NCBI RefSeq assembly: GCF_035222375.1
Contig: NW_026946366.1
Location: forward strand, 1,116,001-1,180,000
Source: Podospora pseudocomata
Lineage: Eukaryota > Ascomycota > Sordariomycetes > Sordariales > Podosporaceae
DNA: 64,000 nt
Reading direction: 5' to 3'
The notes below the pieces were generated by a model, which was not told the DNA's origin, made no database searches, and saw only the letters and a program-made list of their open reading frames with translations. Position 1 is the first letter of the stretch, and the number at the start of each line of letters is the position of its first letter. This document shows positions 29,698 to 41,547 of this stretch, piece by piece. The position numbers and the translations under genes are program-made.

Positions 29698-30421
29698 CTA
29701 GAGCCGTCTATTTCCTCTGTGCAATTTTCTAAGCCCCTGTCTTTTCCCCGGCGAAAGTACTCTTAAGGGCTCTTCTTTCTCGGCATTGTAGAAGGCACAG
29801 TAAAGAGCTAATGTAGCGAAAATGTAAAGCTGATAACGATAAAGTATATAAAAAAAAGTTTTACGGCAGTAATATAGATACGGAGGGATAAGAGAGAAGT
29901 CGTGTGGTAGGTGATAAGACAGATGGAATGGCCTCTTTATGTAGCCAGAACTGGAAGAAGAAAAGTCGTACAGTAGACAGGTAGAAAGTGACGGATTTTT
30001 TCATATTAAAATAGGTACGACCCAGAGTCCCCTAAAGTGGAGAGCAAATACACTAGCGAGCCGATTTCTTGGTCCCTGTTTTAATGGAAGAGTGGTTTAG
30101 GGGGCCTAAAAACGGGACCCTCTCTATCCAGCACCATTTTCGTCCCCGTAAGAGAGGGAGGCTCCAAATTTGGACTATGAGAGCGTCGCGTAAAGTTGGC
30201 ATTTCTGTAGAATGGTGGGCGTAGAGTGAGCGGTGGTGAGCTAAAGGTGAGTCGAAGGTGAGCCGAGGGTGAAGCGAGCCTGATTCTGGGCTAACCGCTC
30301 TTGGATGGGACAAAAAGGTTTTTAGAGACTGACTACCTGAGTAATCATTATTCCAAACTCGAAGGTAAGCTGATCATGATTCTCAACAGTACTTGATTCA
30401 AACGAACTCGACATTATCAAA
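29698..30421. other. AT-rich non-coding stretch with an 11-bp repeat
   Basis: Mostly AT-rich sequence without a supported gene. Around 30236-30280 there are about four copies of an 11-bp motif (GAGCTAAAGGT, GAGTCGAAGGT, GAGCCGAGGGT). Confidence 0.45.
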
Positions 30422-31301
30422 TTGTTGGGGGAATCGCAGCCTGGTCGTGTCTACGAAGCGCAATCCAGCCTTCAACCACTACAAACGCAGATAATGAATA
30501 TGTCTGTCCAACCTTCTGGAGTCAGTCCCGCGATAGACTGGATTATAGAGAACTTCGGTTTTCAACTTGTATTTTCCGAGAGGCAGCCCTCAAATTTGTC
30601 TGCAATTGCACAAAGAGCGTTCAACAAAGTATTGACCCTTCAGCAGCGGATCAACTTGAAGGCCACAAGAACCCGGTGTCTGTGTTGTCCCAGATCGAAG
30701 AGCTAGGGGAAGACCATCCTGTAACCTTGGCTTCTGCTGGAGCAGGCAACGAGATCCTTTCAAATGCACCTACATTGTAAGTTACCATCTACCGTCCATC
30801 AACGCGCCATTAACCATGTACTTTAGATATACCGAAGAACAGAGTCTCGTGTGTCTTGTCCCAGGGTGCCCCCAAGCCAACAAACTCTTCCCTCGGCGGT
30901 CGACTCTGAAGAGACACATGGAAAACAGACACAAGCCTTCTCCCACAGCAAAGAGTTTCGAGTGCCCATACCCCAATTGCAAGCGCGTGGGTAAAAGATC
31001 AGCATTTGATCGTAAAGATGGGCTCGAACGGCATCTTCTCAACTGCAAGCTTCACCTCGCAAGGGCCTCATCTGGTAAGTCAGGTGCCTCCTCTGAGTCA
31101 CTTGGAGCATTGATATCACGTGGGGGCTCAAGTGAGGTGGTCAGCCGCAGCATTTCGAAGTAGAAGGCAAAAGTGGAGGATTGGAAGCAAGAGCACAGGA
31201 GGCGGCTGGCAGCTCTTGAAGAGAGGGAGAGGGAGTGTCGGGAGGAAAGAGCAAGGTTGGAGGAGTTCGAGTGTCGAATCTGGGAGTTGGATGATGAATA
31301 G
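30422..31301 (+). CDS. C2H2 zinc-finger protein with an internal in-frame TAG
   Basis: An exon ending at 30776 (frame ...EDHPVTLASAGAG...NAPTL) is joined by a 50-nt phase-2 intron (30777-30826, GTAAGT...TTAACC...TTTAG) to an exon starting at 30827. That exon encodes two C2H2 fingers: CLVPGCPQANKL...H...H and CPYPNCKRVGKR...H..NCKLH. The frame meets TAG at 31161-31163, then continues open for 45 codons of strongly helical, charged sequence (KVEDWKQEHRRRLAALEERE and so on) to a second TAG at 31299. The 5' end is uncertain: the frame used by the exon is not that of the first ATG frame at 30422, so an upstream exon or frame change exists. It may be a nucleic-acid-binding protein or a recently broken gene. 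Confidence 0.55.
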
Positions 31302-31596
31302 TTGAAGGAAGGTTCGACTTGTTTGGAGTTTGTCACCACCTGACCTGTTGACTGGGGATTGGCCCTGTGGGCGGTTTGGTGCACAGGCAGGGACAGCCTT
31401 GCGCATCCCAAGAACTCCAGGTGTAGGTGGTGGTATGGCCTATTTGAGAGGTCTAATTCCACACAGCTGCACATGGGAAACCGGGAAGCCCATCGCCAAA
31501 TATGATTCTGGTTAAAATCTGGGAAAGTCCAGGAGGCCTTGTTAGCACTTTCCTTTTCGTGACTTTGCACATGTCGTTTTCATCAACCCCCTCTTC

Positions 31597-32364
31597 TTGC
31601 GACTCTGGGGATTCGTCGAGGATTTATATGGCAGTTTCTTATCAATAGTCTCATCGCTTGTTTTGCAGCATTACATCAAAAGATCTGTGTACATCTTTCT
31701 ATGCGAAACGGACCTCTCTCTTTCATCAAACTTACTGTACCACTCATCGCAGTTGTCACGTTATAGCAAACATATTGGACCACTCACGCTTGACGAGCAC
31801 ATGTGTGAACGTTTTTCCTGCCGCTGGCGCGGTTGCGAATATTCCACTCGTCCAGGAGTTTTCTTCACCGATTCATATCGACATGATCACGAGAAGAGGT
31901 GCAAACACAGACCGGTAGCCCTACCGCAACCACAAGCGCAACAGAACAACGCGATCGCACCTACAGCGGGAGTTCCAACGCTACAAGAGCAGATAATTGC
32001 GGATACAAGGGGCAGGTTCAGAGCTTTCAACCGTCGTCTAGAGAAGCAGTATGGCAAAAAGAATGTGAGAGAGGACTCAGAGGAGGAAGGATGGCATGCA
32101 GTCGCACGTCTTGAGGAGCGGCGTGGGAATCTCAAAGTGAAGCCTAAAGACGACCTGCGTGACGCGAAAGACGACCCGTATGAGGCAAAACAGTTGTTAG
32201 AACCAGGTTGGGAGAGCCTGTGCAACCTTTCTCCTGAACCGGAAGAGCCTGTGAAAAAGGAGGAAGGAGATGCGAAAAGGAAGGAGGGGAATGTGAAGCG
32301 GGGGAACCCAGACGTGGGAATGGAGGACTCGGATGTGGAAATGGCAGATGCACCACCTGTGTGA
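31597..32364 (+). CDS. Zinc-finger-like hypothetical protein with acidic/basic C-terminus
   Basis: The open frame is 255 codons. The likely coding core starts near the ATG at 31801 (MCERFSCRWRGCEYST) and has a C-x4-C...H...C arrangement (FSCRWRGC...SYRHDHEKRC) like a variant C2H2 finger. The C-terminal half is highly charged (EEPVKKEEGDAKRKEGN) and predicted disordered. It lies 300 bp downstream of another zinc-finger gene on the same strand, so the two may be related or parts of one locus. No known family was recognised. Confidence 0.5.
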   Translation: MRLWGFVEDLYGSFLSIVSSLVLQHYIKRSVYIFLCETDLSLSSNLLYHSSQLSRYSKHIGPLTLDEHMCERFSCRWRGCEYSTRPGVFFTDSYRHDHEKRCKHRPVALPQPQAQQNNAIAPTAGVPTLQEQIIADTRGRFRAFNRRLEKQYGKKNVREDSEEEGWHAVARLEERRGNLKVKPKDDLRDAKDDPYEAKQLLEPGWESLCNLSPEPEEPVKKEEGDAKRKEGNVKRGNPDVGMEDSDVEMADAPPV

Positions 32365-32613
32365 AAGGAGGAAGAGGAGCCTGAGAGGGAGGAATCACCT
32401 CGTTTTCTGAGGTGGCATTACTCTCATGTAGGAAGGAGATAGAGGTGAGATATTCAATTGCGTAGGTAACGATTAGCAGCGCACGTATGATCAGCAGCGG
32501 TATTGCGAAGAAATAAATAGAATTGTTATTTGTTTATCATTCTCCTCAAAGTACTTGGGTACTGTTCTTACAACAACGCCCTCTCCACACCAAATAAGTT
32601 TAGTAATCCCCCT

Positions 32614-33099
32614 TCACAGCGCATCACACTTGGGAGGCACATACGGCCTTCCCAAATGATTACAAACATACGCACTTGAGCACCACTTCCCATCATCCAG
32701 CCGGTAAACCTTGTCATAGTGATACGAGTAGCACTTCAGGGGCTTTTCCAGCTCGTATTTATGCCACGCGTCACCCGCGGCATTTGGGTCCTTGATGTTG
32801 GGGTTGATGTGCACTGTGAACACATCCCCGTTGGGCATGGTGGCGGAGACGCCTCCCTTTTGACCCCAGGGGTAGGCCCCGGTCCAGGGGACGTTGACCA
32901 TCATCTTTGGGCGATAGGTGTCGAGTCCGTTGCCAGTCCAGACGGGGCCGGAGTAGTAGATCATCTCTCGGGAGGTGGAGCCGCCGTTGTGGCCCAGGCC
33001 GATGCCGCAGTCGGCGAGGATGAGGTTTTCTTCGGGGGTGCGCTGGGTGAGGGTCAGGGGGAGGGAGAGAAGGAGGAGGGTGATTTGGGAGAGGTTCAT
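32614..33099 (-). CDS. Small secreted protein (effector-like)
   Basis: 161 residues from the ATG at 33099, with a clear signal peptide (MNLSQITLLLLSLPLTLTQR). The mature part has a DCGIGLGHNGGSTSREMIYY start, a VNVPWTGAYPWGQKGG block and four to five cysteines (CYSYH, WCSSAYVCNH, PPKCDAL). This resembles small secreted proteins found in plant-associated fungi; no catalytic residues are recognised. No intron is needed. The convergent/divergent neighbours are the zinc-finger-like gene and, 660 bp away, an NLP gene. Confidence 0.7.
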   Translation of the reverse strand: MNLSQITLLLLSLPLTLTQRTPEENLILADCGIGLGHNGGSTSREMIYYSGPVWTGNGLDTYRPKMMVNVPWTGAYPWGQKGGVSATMPNGDVFTVHINPNIKDPNAAGDAWHKYELEKPLKCYSYHYDKVYRLDDGKWCSSAYVCNHLGRPYVPPKCDAL

Positions 33100-33760
33100 T
33101 GTGATTGTGTGAATGTGTTTGATTTGAAATAAGCGTGATGGGGTAGATGAGGGTCCTAGGTTGTTGTTGGGGTTGAGTCGTAGGAAGAGTGTGAAAACTT
33201 GTTGGCTCGCAACGATCTTGACGCTGTTAAGCGGAAAGAGGTGTTGCTGATATATACACCTTCAGCCTGTATGAATAGGTATATCTCATGGCTTATTCTT
33301 TCTCGGGTGTAAACATCTCTTTTGACGATATCCGCTGTCAAAAAGATAACAAAGGTCCAGAGTAAACCGAGGTAAGCATGCGTGCTTTCGGCGATGTCAG
33401 CAAATCAACTCCGCCCCTTATCCCCCATTCGCTGCTGCAACAATCATGAACTGACAACAATGCAGCGCTGAGTACAAGCGAGCTCTGAGTTATGATCTCG
33501 ACCAACCACGGTTATCGTCGGGCAAATCCTTCGGGTGGCTAAGCAGCTGTAGCATCGGTTCCACTATGCTAGATGGCATGTTGACACGGACATAGGCGAT
33601 GGGAAAGGGATATGCGAAGATAAGGTAGCTCAGCAAATTGCATACAATCATGTTAAAGCCAGTTGATGTATAAAAGATATCAGTTTCACTCACACAAATC
33701 TTAGTATCCTTCTCGTCACACCTCTCATTGTCTCTGTAACTTCAGACATATCCTCTCAAC

Positions 33761-34492
33761 ATGAAACCCTCCATCATCGGCCTCCTGTTCGGAGCTTTCG
33801 CCCTCGCAGGCGCAAACCTCCTCAACCCCCTACCACCCAACGCGGACCAGCGCGCCATCGACTTCCAACCCTACGTCGACGCCGACACCGACGCCTGCGA
33901 CCCCACCGCCGCCATCGACAGAGACGGCTACACCCTCAACGAAGGCCTCGTCCCCTTCAAGAATGGCAACTGCCGCAAAGGCCGCCTCGCCCGCTCCCAA
34001 ACCTACGTCCGCACCCGCTGCAACCACTACTGGTGCGCCTACCTCTACGGGTACTACTTCGAAAAGGACGAAGGCTTCCTCGGCGGTTCACACACGCACG
34101 ACTGGGAGCACATTATCGTGTGGGCTCTCCACAACGAAATCTTCTTTGTGTCCTGGTCAGCCCATGGAAACTACACCACTGCTCACCGATCGGGGGTGCT
34201 GTTTGACGGGACTCACCCCAAGTTTGTTTCTCACCGTGGGTGGACTACGCATTCGTGGAGGAGGGCAGAGAAGAAGGATGACCCTCCTGAAAATGAGACC
34301 AAGAAGTGGTCGCAGGCGCCGCTGATTGCGCTCGAGAAGATGCCGTGCGAGTTCAATAGGAGGCTGCTGAATCATAATTGGGGGAGAGCTCATATGGATT
34401 TGAAGAGGGACCGGTTTGGCGATGCTCTGAACAAGGCTATTCCGGCTGATGCGAAGAACAATGAGAAGTTTGATCCGTATAGTGACAGTTGA
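33761..34492 (+). CDS. NPP1/NEP1-like (NLP) secreted protein
   Basis: 243 residues in one exon from the ATG at 33761, a usual length for the family. Residues 1-18 are a signal peptide (MKPSIIGLLFGAFALAGA). The conserved heptapeptide region is GSHTHDWE (~109-116), a variant of the family's GHRHDWE. RCNHYWCAYLYGYY, NYTTAHR and the GWTTHSWRRAE block also fit the NPP1 domain. NLPs act outside the cell on plant plasma membranes, although many fungal members are not cytolytic. Two residues of the heptapeptide differ from consensus, so activity cannot be judged from sequence alone. Confidence 0.88.
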   Translation: MKPSIIGLLFGAFALAGANLLNPLPPNADQRAIDFQPYVDADTDACDPTAAIDRDGYTLNEGLVPFKNGNCRKGRLARSQTYVRTRCNHYWCAYLYGYYFEKDEGFLGGSHTHDWEHIIVWALHNEIFFVSWSAHGNYTTAHRSGVLFDGTHPKFVSHRGWTTHSWRRAEKKDDPPENETKKWSQAPLIALEKMPCEFNRRLLNHNWGRAHMDLKRDRFGDALNKAIPADAKNNEKFDPYSDS

Positions 34493-34673
34493 AGAAGGTG
34501 GCTGAATCGGTAAAGGCTGGCGTGGTGGGAGGATGCAATGGTTAAGAAGTATTTCTTATGGACGTGTATTTGTCCGTAGCTCTGCCAAACAATTAGAAGG
34601 AAATGTACACCAGATAAAGCTAGAGAAGTATCCAAGACAAAATCCTGCCTCTTCACCTTGACCTGATCCCCTA

Positions 34674-37600
34674 CTAAAACATATGCACCCCCACAGCGGA
34701 ATGATACATCCCCGGCAACAACCCCTTGTTGTCACTCACATTCTCCACAGCCGTCCTTAGGATTGCCGGTGTTCTCTTCAACACCGCCGTGCTCAATTTT
34801 CGCTCAAGCCTCTCTGCCCTCCACAACCAAAACTTCTCTTGCGCCAAAAACACCGTGAACTCTCCCAGCTCCCTGGCGGCCTCCTTGCTCTGTTCCTTGA
34901 ACTTTCTCCATGACGTACCACCTTCCTCGTCCTTTTCATCAGCATCGAAGAGAGTTGATTCCTCATCTTCAGACTCGCTGTCTTTGTCGACGACAGTCCC
35001 TTCTTCGTCGTCGTCGTCCATACTGTGTCCCTCTGGCATAACCCCAGCAGCTACGTCGGCGAGAGTCTTCTTCGCCTGCTTGAGCTTGGCCTCTCCATGT
35101 TTTGCGTTCTCCCGGCTCTTAAGATAGCGCTCAAGAAGGTGGCACATCTTGCTCTTCTTGCGCTCCATGTAGACTTGCCAAGCTTTCACTAAACCGGGCT
35201 CTGGCGTAGAGTTGGTAAAATCAATCTCACCGGTGGGGATGCGGTGTCCATAGAATTTGCCGCGAGCGGAGCCCAGCTCGAGATGGCAAAGAAACCACTT
35301 GGCACCCGGCACTCCTGAGAAGCGAGCGAGCACCCTGACATATTTGTTAGCTTTTCTCGTGTTGGCCCCTTGTAGGGTGACTTACCATTCTCCTGCCACC
35401 AACTCCAGTTGCGGCTCCTGAATGAACTCGATCATTCTACTGACCAACCGTTCCTCGTCCGTTTCCTTGTCAATATCAACCAAACTGTCGCCCTTCTTTT
35501 TCTCTTGTCCCCTTTCCAACGTCTCCCCGCCATTTGCGGGGCTGATTGAAGATGCCACCACCTCAGCTCCTATCTGAGCCGACCTCTTCTCCGCCTTGCC
35601 CTTGTGTTGCTCCTTCAACACCCGGCTTTCAATCCCCTCCACCGCATTCAGCTCCTGCTCCAACAGCCTCTTCTCACACGAGAAGCCCGAAATCACTCTG
35701 GCAAATCCGGTACTGATCGAGCACCAACCCGAAATCCTGTCCTTCGGTGTCACAGCCTTGGCAATCCGGGCTCGAAGCCGATCGCAATCCAAGAAGGTGA
35801 CAATGACTCGTTGAATATCGAATAGACTTTCTATTCCCGAGTTGTTGACGATGATGGGGTTCGGGCAAATCGTGCTACTCTCGTCAAAGTCGAAACCGAA
35901 GCCGAGGCGAGTCTTGACATCGGCCTTCTTCGAGTGCTGATCCAGCTCGGCAAGGACTGACTTGTGGTCAACATCGAGAATGGTCTTCGGCAATTCCTTT
36001 GGTTGAAGATTTCGTTCTTGTATGTCTTCCACCGACGCAGAGAGATACTCGAGGTGCCCCTTGACCTCAGAGTCATAGGGCACCCACTCTGGCCTTGACG
36101 GGCCATCTGACAAGACATTCTCGTTTGTGAGGGCCTGAGGTGTTGGTGGTACCGGTGGAGGGGCTTCAACAATTGGCGATGGGGCAGACTCAGCAGCCGG
36201 ATCCGGTGTCGCTCTGCCGATACCAAAAGAAGAAGACTTCTTCGTGAACGAAGAGAGCCTGGAGGCTTTCTTGGGCGACTCCACAACTGGCTCCTCCTTC
36301 TTTGAACCTCCTATGCCGATCTTGAATCCCGACATTGACAGCGACGGACTCGGGAGCGACAGCGATGGGCTCGGCAGCGACATTGTTGGGTTAGGAAGAG
36401 ATGAAAATGAGAAGCCTTTGGTGAGCCCTCCTGTTAGCCCTGTGCCCCTGCGCTCAAGGACGGTACCATCACCGCCACTGGCCGGGGCTTCTCCAGGTAC
36501 CGCTCTCTTCTCAGCAACCTTCTTCACACAATGCTTGAGAATATAAGCCACGACCTTTCCAACACTGATGAAACGCTCCTTCAGCTGGTGAAAGTCGGAA
36601 CCCCGCACCACGCCAATAACTCCAACAATCCAGTCAAACGGAATGTCCTTTTGATCCTTGTCTTTGACTGCATCAATAGCTCGTCGCAGCACGCAGATGG
36701 TTTCGCCATAAGTCTTCATGATCTCGTCCATCTTGCCCTGAGTAACCTGAGAGAGCTGGAGGTTGTAATGTTTGCCATGGTCCTTTTGGTTGCCATAAGC
36801 TTGTTGTGAAGATGGGTATAAAGAACGACCGCGGACGGGACTCCCCGCGGCCATTCCAGTCCAGTTGAAAACCGAGACATCATTGTGGGTGATGATAACC
36901 TGGTCCAGCAGCCGTGCCAGTGCCGTGGCATAGCCTTCTGCAGGAAAGGTAGGAAACCGCACGCCCAGGACGCCCATCAGAGCATAAGCGCGGTCAATGG
37001 CGACTGTTGCCCTTCGACATCCAGAGGCCTCGAGTACGTTTTCTGCAGAAAAGCCACACCGCTTCTTCCCGTCCTGCCAGTCGCCCAGCTTCTCAACTTT
37101 GCTGAACTTGGCCACGTATTTCCTGTCGTCCAGGACGAGCTGTAGGGTCTCGTCAACCAAACATCGAAGCACGAAGTTGATGGCGTTAAGAGCGTCTTCT
37201 TCTCCAATCTCCACCTTTTTCTTCAGCACATGATGCGTAAGACGGGCGAGAAGGATAGTTTTTGGATCATCCTCGCCGCCCTCGACGAGGTCCACGGCTG
37301 CGTTGTATACCACATGCGCCAGCTGTGAAGTGGCTGTCTCCATCGCCAGATCTCCTGGAAATTGGACGCCCAGGTTGTGAAGCAGCATTATTAGGAGATG
37401 CGCCCTCTCGATCTGAGCAGTCTCTATCTTTGCCTTGCTCATCACGTCACCAGCACCCCCCGTTTCCCGGTTCGGCGGACTTGTGTGCTCTTTCTCGGTC
37501 CACTCATGAATGTACTTCATCTCATCAGGAACGTAGCCGGCCAGCAGGTCTCGAAGAACTTCAGCGGTTAGAGTGCCGTCGCCCAAGGCGAAGAAGTTCT

Positions 37601-39065
37601 GTTTGTCTCGTTGCGTGTATAGAGCAATGAAAGGAACGAGATGATAGAGGTAACCGAGGCTCTCAACTGGACGGCTGATAGTGGCCCAGTCCGCATTCAC
37701 GTAGAAGGTGGTCTTGCTCATGACGAGCTCTTGGAGAGTCCATGCTCTGGTTGACCATTCTGGTTTCCAATCCACAATGTGCTCGAATCCTTGAACTGTG
37801 CTCTTTTCCCGGAGGGGCAGATCCTTAAGATAGGGCTCTGGCTGTTCACCATGCTCCTTCTGGAACTCACGCCAGTCCTGTGCAGCATCGGTGCTTGAAG
37901 CATCCCACTCGTCATCCTGTAGCACTTTGCTATCCAGCTGGACAAGAGTAAATTCGGCATCTGCGTACCAATCGCCCATGAGAGAAAGCGACTGCGACAG
38001 CTCGCCAAAATCCATCTTGTTGATGCAACAGGTGTCGTTCCACAAGTAGCACTTCTCGCGTCGCCGAAAGAGCTTTGTCTTGAAGATTTCGCCTGCCTTC
38101 TTGATACTCCGGTCAATCTTGATGGCGGATTTCCACTTCTCCAAAAGCGGTATAATCCCGTCAACAGCATCTCGGAGCATGAAATGGTTCTTGAAGTAGT
38201 CGATCTCCCCAACAGCGGCCGTGTAATGCTTCTCGGCAATCTCCACCTGCTTCTTTGCCTTGTCGAGAGCTTCTTTTTTCTCCTGAACAACAGGAGGCAT
38301 CTGCAAGCGTTCACCGCCCGCATCGTCTATGGCCCTGCGAGTGCTGCTGATGAGGTTGCTGAAGATCTTGCTCTCCATCTCGGCAAACCTGAGTTCGGCC
38401 CTTTTCTTTTGCTCCTCACCCTTAGCCCAGTTCAGGTAGCCTTCGGCACTTTTACCCTTGAGTCGCCGGTCCAGCAGATTGGCCAGACTGAAGGTCTCTA
38501 AAGTGCCCGACGACTGTGTGGCGAGATACAGCTCCTTCACTGCTGCCTCTTGCGCGGAGATGTCGAGATGGCACTGTTCTAGCAACATCTGCACGTCACT
38601 CTTCTGAGATGCGGTTCCCATTGTTTGTAGCCCGGCCTTAGCACGCTCCAAGTACTTTCCACGCGCCCGCGTAATGTCGCCGAGCGAGACTTCTGCTCCC
38701 TTCCACCGATGGGAGAGCATGCAGTACTGGCCTCGCTCCCCAATTGCTGGACGATGGACCAGGTTGCCGGTTTCAAGGTCAAACATGCGGTCAGGTGTTT
38801 GAACCGAAGGAAGGTCCGAGGTGGTCAGTATTTCCACGTCTTGAAGCCCAGAGAATGGGTGACCTTTTTCTTCAACAAAGGTAGGCCTGAAGCCGCCGTT
38901 GGGTCCGAACCACACATTCATGATGGCTCTAAGCTTCTCCTGACTGGCGCCCAGCTCCTTGAAAATTCTCTGGAGGTCCTCCGGCGTGAATTCGGTTGCT
39001 TTGACCGCATCCAGCATCGCCCCCCTGATGACATCCAAGGCGGCGGAGGTAGTTGTCGATGCCAT
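34674..39065 (-). CDS. Giant HET-domain protein
   Basis: Exons 39065-35386 and 35334-34674, joined by a 51-nt phase-2 intron (GTAAGT...ATGTCAG), give about 1446 residues. The ATG at 39065 (AAAAATGGC context) is preferred over an in-frame upstream codon at 39149. HET motifs are present: YCMLSHRWKGAEVS (~115), YLWNDTCCINKMD (~340) and WSTRAWTLQELVMS (~438). The first and second motifs are ~225 residues apart, against about 60 in usual HET domains, with a helical insertion between them. Later parts include a Ser/Pro-rich repeat (SLPSPSLSLPSPSLSMSG) and an acidic C-terminal segment. HET domains trigger cell death in vegetative incompatibility; no NACHT or WD repeats occur here. Confidence 0.85.
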
Positions 39066-39728
39066 TTTTGACGGGTTGGATTCGTTTCCAGCGACGATGA
39101 AGCGTGTAGAACGGTGGGTTGGGTAACGTGTATATTCCAAGCTTGTCACAGCAATGACAGAATTGCCTGCTCTCGTGGTCGTGGAGCAACTTCAACGCCT
39201 TAACTCTGGCCATAAATGAAGAAAGAAGCCCATCATCCCCATGAATTTGTCGGGCATCATCTGTCCCACATCGGGCCGACTTGCACTAAAGAAAGAGAGG
39301 GGTATCTTAGCTGGAGGGCAGTTGCAAAGGCGTCCTAAGAGGTGCTCCTGCCTCAGTTATGATTGGGGTGCCAAGGCAGCCGTGCAGCAAATCCACGATG
39401 AGCTTCTCCCAGTTCCTTAGCATTTCTCAGTGCTTTCTGCGGGGTTCGGGCACCTATCTCTAATGCAGTTTTGACGATCATTCTAGTCTGGTTGGTGCTC
39501 CGTCGTTTTCAGCTCAGTCCGGACAGCCACATTTGTCGTATTTTCTTCATATCGGGCACCTTGGGACGGGCGGCTTGTTGCCCAAAGGGTGTTCCCAAGC
39601 CAATGATAGATTCCATTCAGTCTCTCCAATGTGATGGGTTGTTCTGAGGGCCTGGGACAGATTTATTGGAACAGATGCCCTGAAGCCAGCCGCTGCTGGA
39701 GCAACACGGCCAACGCCCGTCTTCCAAA
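39066..39728. promoter_or_regulatory. Divergent intergenic region
   Basis: About 660 bp between the HET gene start (39065, minus) and the hypothetical gene start (39729, plus). No coding frame or RNA gene is supported. Confidence 0.4.
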
Positions 39729-40618
39729 ATGGCCTCTTACCACCGTGTCCTGGAGGTCTTCGGTCGCTCAATCGATCAGAAGTCCCTCGAATGCGATTAG
39801 TAAGGTCTCTCCATGTCTTCAACACACTTACTAACCAAGAGCATAGCGACATTCACCCTTGGGACATCCTCATCAATAGCGAACGATGGTCAGGAAAGGT
39901 CCGGCTGATAGGTTTCGTGGACTCGTTCTTCCTGATCTGTTACTCGGGCGTGTCCCGCTTCGAGCATGGTCTATTGATCTACAGTCAGCTCCAACAACAC
40001 CCCATGTATGTGACAGGATACTTACCTGGCCAGAGGATGACGAGATTATACGAAACACGTTGAAGTCCGCCAATGTCATCGCAGAGAGCCTTGATCTTGA
40101 GTTGCAGAATCCCAAGCGAGTCAAGGAAAACAATGGTCGGTCATTATCGCCCATCCTTACCATCGATACTTCTCATGGCTAATCTTGTTGAGCCTCAGAG
40201 GAACCGACGTATTTCAAATTCGTCAGTGAGAAGGGCGGCCTCGACTACAACATCACGACCCTCGGGCATCCCGTTGGCCTTACGACCCAATACCCCGCGT
40301 CTTCGCTCAAGAAGTATGACATCAAGTTGAGAAAGGGGAGAGATATAGTCATGCGGAGTAAGAGCCCCGGCGTCATTGTTGCCACAAGCTAACTCGTTCC
40401 GAGAACGCATCCGTCGTGGCGTCACTCAACACAACTTTTTCGGCCTCCTGCACGATTCCGTCCGGCTCGGTGTTGTCACGCAAGCTGAGTTGATCGGAAC
40501 TATTATTGGCAAAACTATCGGTGGGTCGACGTTTGAGGATGTCGCTGGGAAGTACCTCGACGCTCTTTCGGGGGCCAAGGGGTCGAGAAACTTGGCCCTG
40601 TCTGGAGAGAGGACATAG
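39729..40618 (+). CDS. Multi-exon hypothetical protein
   Basis: Exon 1 (39729-39799, MASYHRVLEVFGRSIDQKSL) ends at GTAAGG; a 47-nt intron (branch ACTAACC) leads to exon 2 at 39847 (YDIHPWDILINSER). Later coding blocks in other frames are WPEDDEIIRNTLKSANVIAE (about 40015-40135), EPTYFKFVSEKGGLDYNITT (about 40196-40360) and, after a GTAAGA...GCTAAC...CGAG intron, RIRRGVTQHNFFGLLHDSVR to the TAG at 40616-40618. The first and last introns are canonical; the two middle junctions would need GTC starts and are unsure. No domain was recognised. The coherent blocks with splice signals between them support a real, intron-rich gene. Confidence 0.55.
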
Positions 40619-40723
40619 CATACTGGCTTCACCTCAACTAGCTGTCGGGATCCCAAACCCACCAGCGGCGTAACTTCCCAACCCATCAATTTAGCTACCA
40701 GTCCCCCGAAAATACCTTTCCTG

Positions 40724-41547
40724 TCAGTGACCTCCCCATTGCCTATCCTGTTTGCGACCGCAGCTGGCAACGTATCCCATAATCCTCCAAATCCTCAGCC
40801 TTTCTTGACGACCTCCCAGCCATACCATTGGATTATCCTGGCCATTGATGCTTAAAATTACAATCATTGTTGCCATCCCAGTGGCCCCAAAGGCCCGAGA
40901 GGCAAGTCTTTGGGCAAGAAGGGTATATGCTTCGTGCGTTGAGGGGCGTGTTTCGCCCCGCGTCCCCCCTCCTTGCGTTTCCCTTCCTTGCGCACCCGGT
41001 TCGTTTCCCGCTTCATAGCTATCATATCTTTGACTTCCAGCACCATGTTGCCTGCCAGGTGCCGCTGCTGTTCCATTGGATGACCTGCTCGTAGCACCAG
41101 GGCCATTCGGCGCTGATATTAATCTGTCGCCATCCTCTTCCAGGGAATGGCTGAGGACCTGGATATGTCCAATTGACGCTGGTGGTAGATGGGGCGGCGG
41201 GGTGGGTAGTTGTTGGGTGACACCCATATTGTGGGCCAACTTGGGGTTATGGTTTCATTTGTTTCGAGGATCCATGTTGTGCGCCAGTTGCTTTCTTCGT
41301 TGACGGTTTGTTCGATGTGGCGGACGAACTCGGCCCCCGGATTGTGTTTCCATTCCAGGTTTTGGCGGGTAGGCTGAGTTGACAGAATGTTTCTCTGGAG
41401 ACTTCCTACCTGGCTGGCTGGTTGCCATGCAGGGCTGTCACTTTCGTTTGTTTCTAGGGTGATGTTAGAGGTATTCAAAGAGCTGCTTTTAGAGAATGAA
41501 GACTTGCCAGATTGACTGAGGGAGTTGTCGGGAGTGGGAGTCTCCAT
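40724..41547 (-). CDS. Hypothetical protein, structure unresolved
   Basis: A frame starts at the ATG at 41547 (METPTPDNSLSQSGKSSFSK) and runs to 41119. It overlaps a second minus frame (41239-40724) with a Pro/Gly-rich region. A third frame holds a Trp-rich stretch (VNWTYPGPQPFPGRGWRQIN, then EWPWCYEQVIQWNSSGTWQA). The Trp-rich frame looks the most protein-like, so an intron or frameshift probably joins parts of these. No function can be assigned. Confidence 0.35.
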
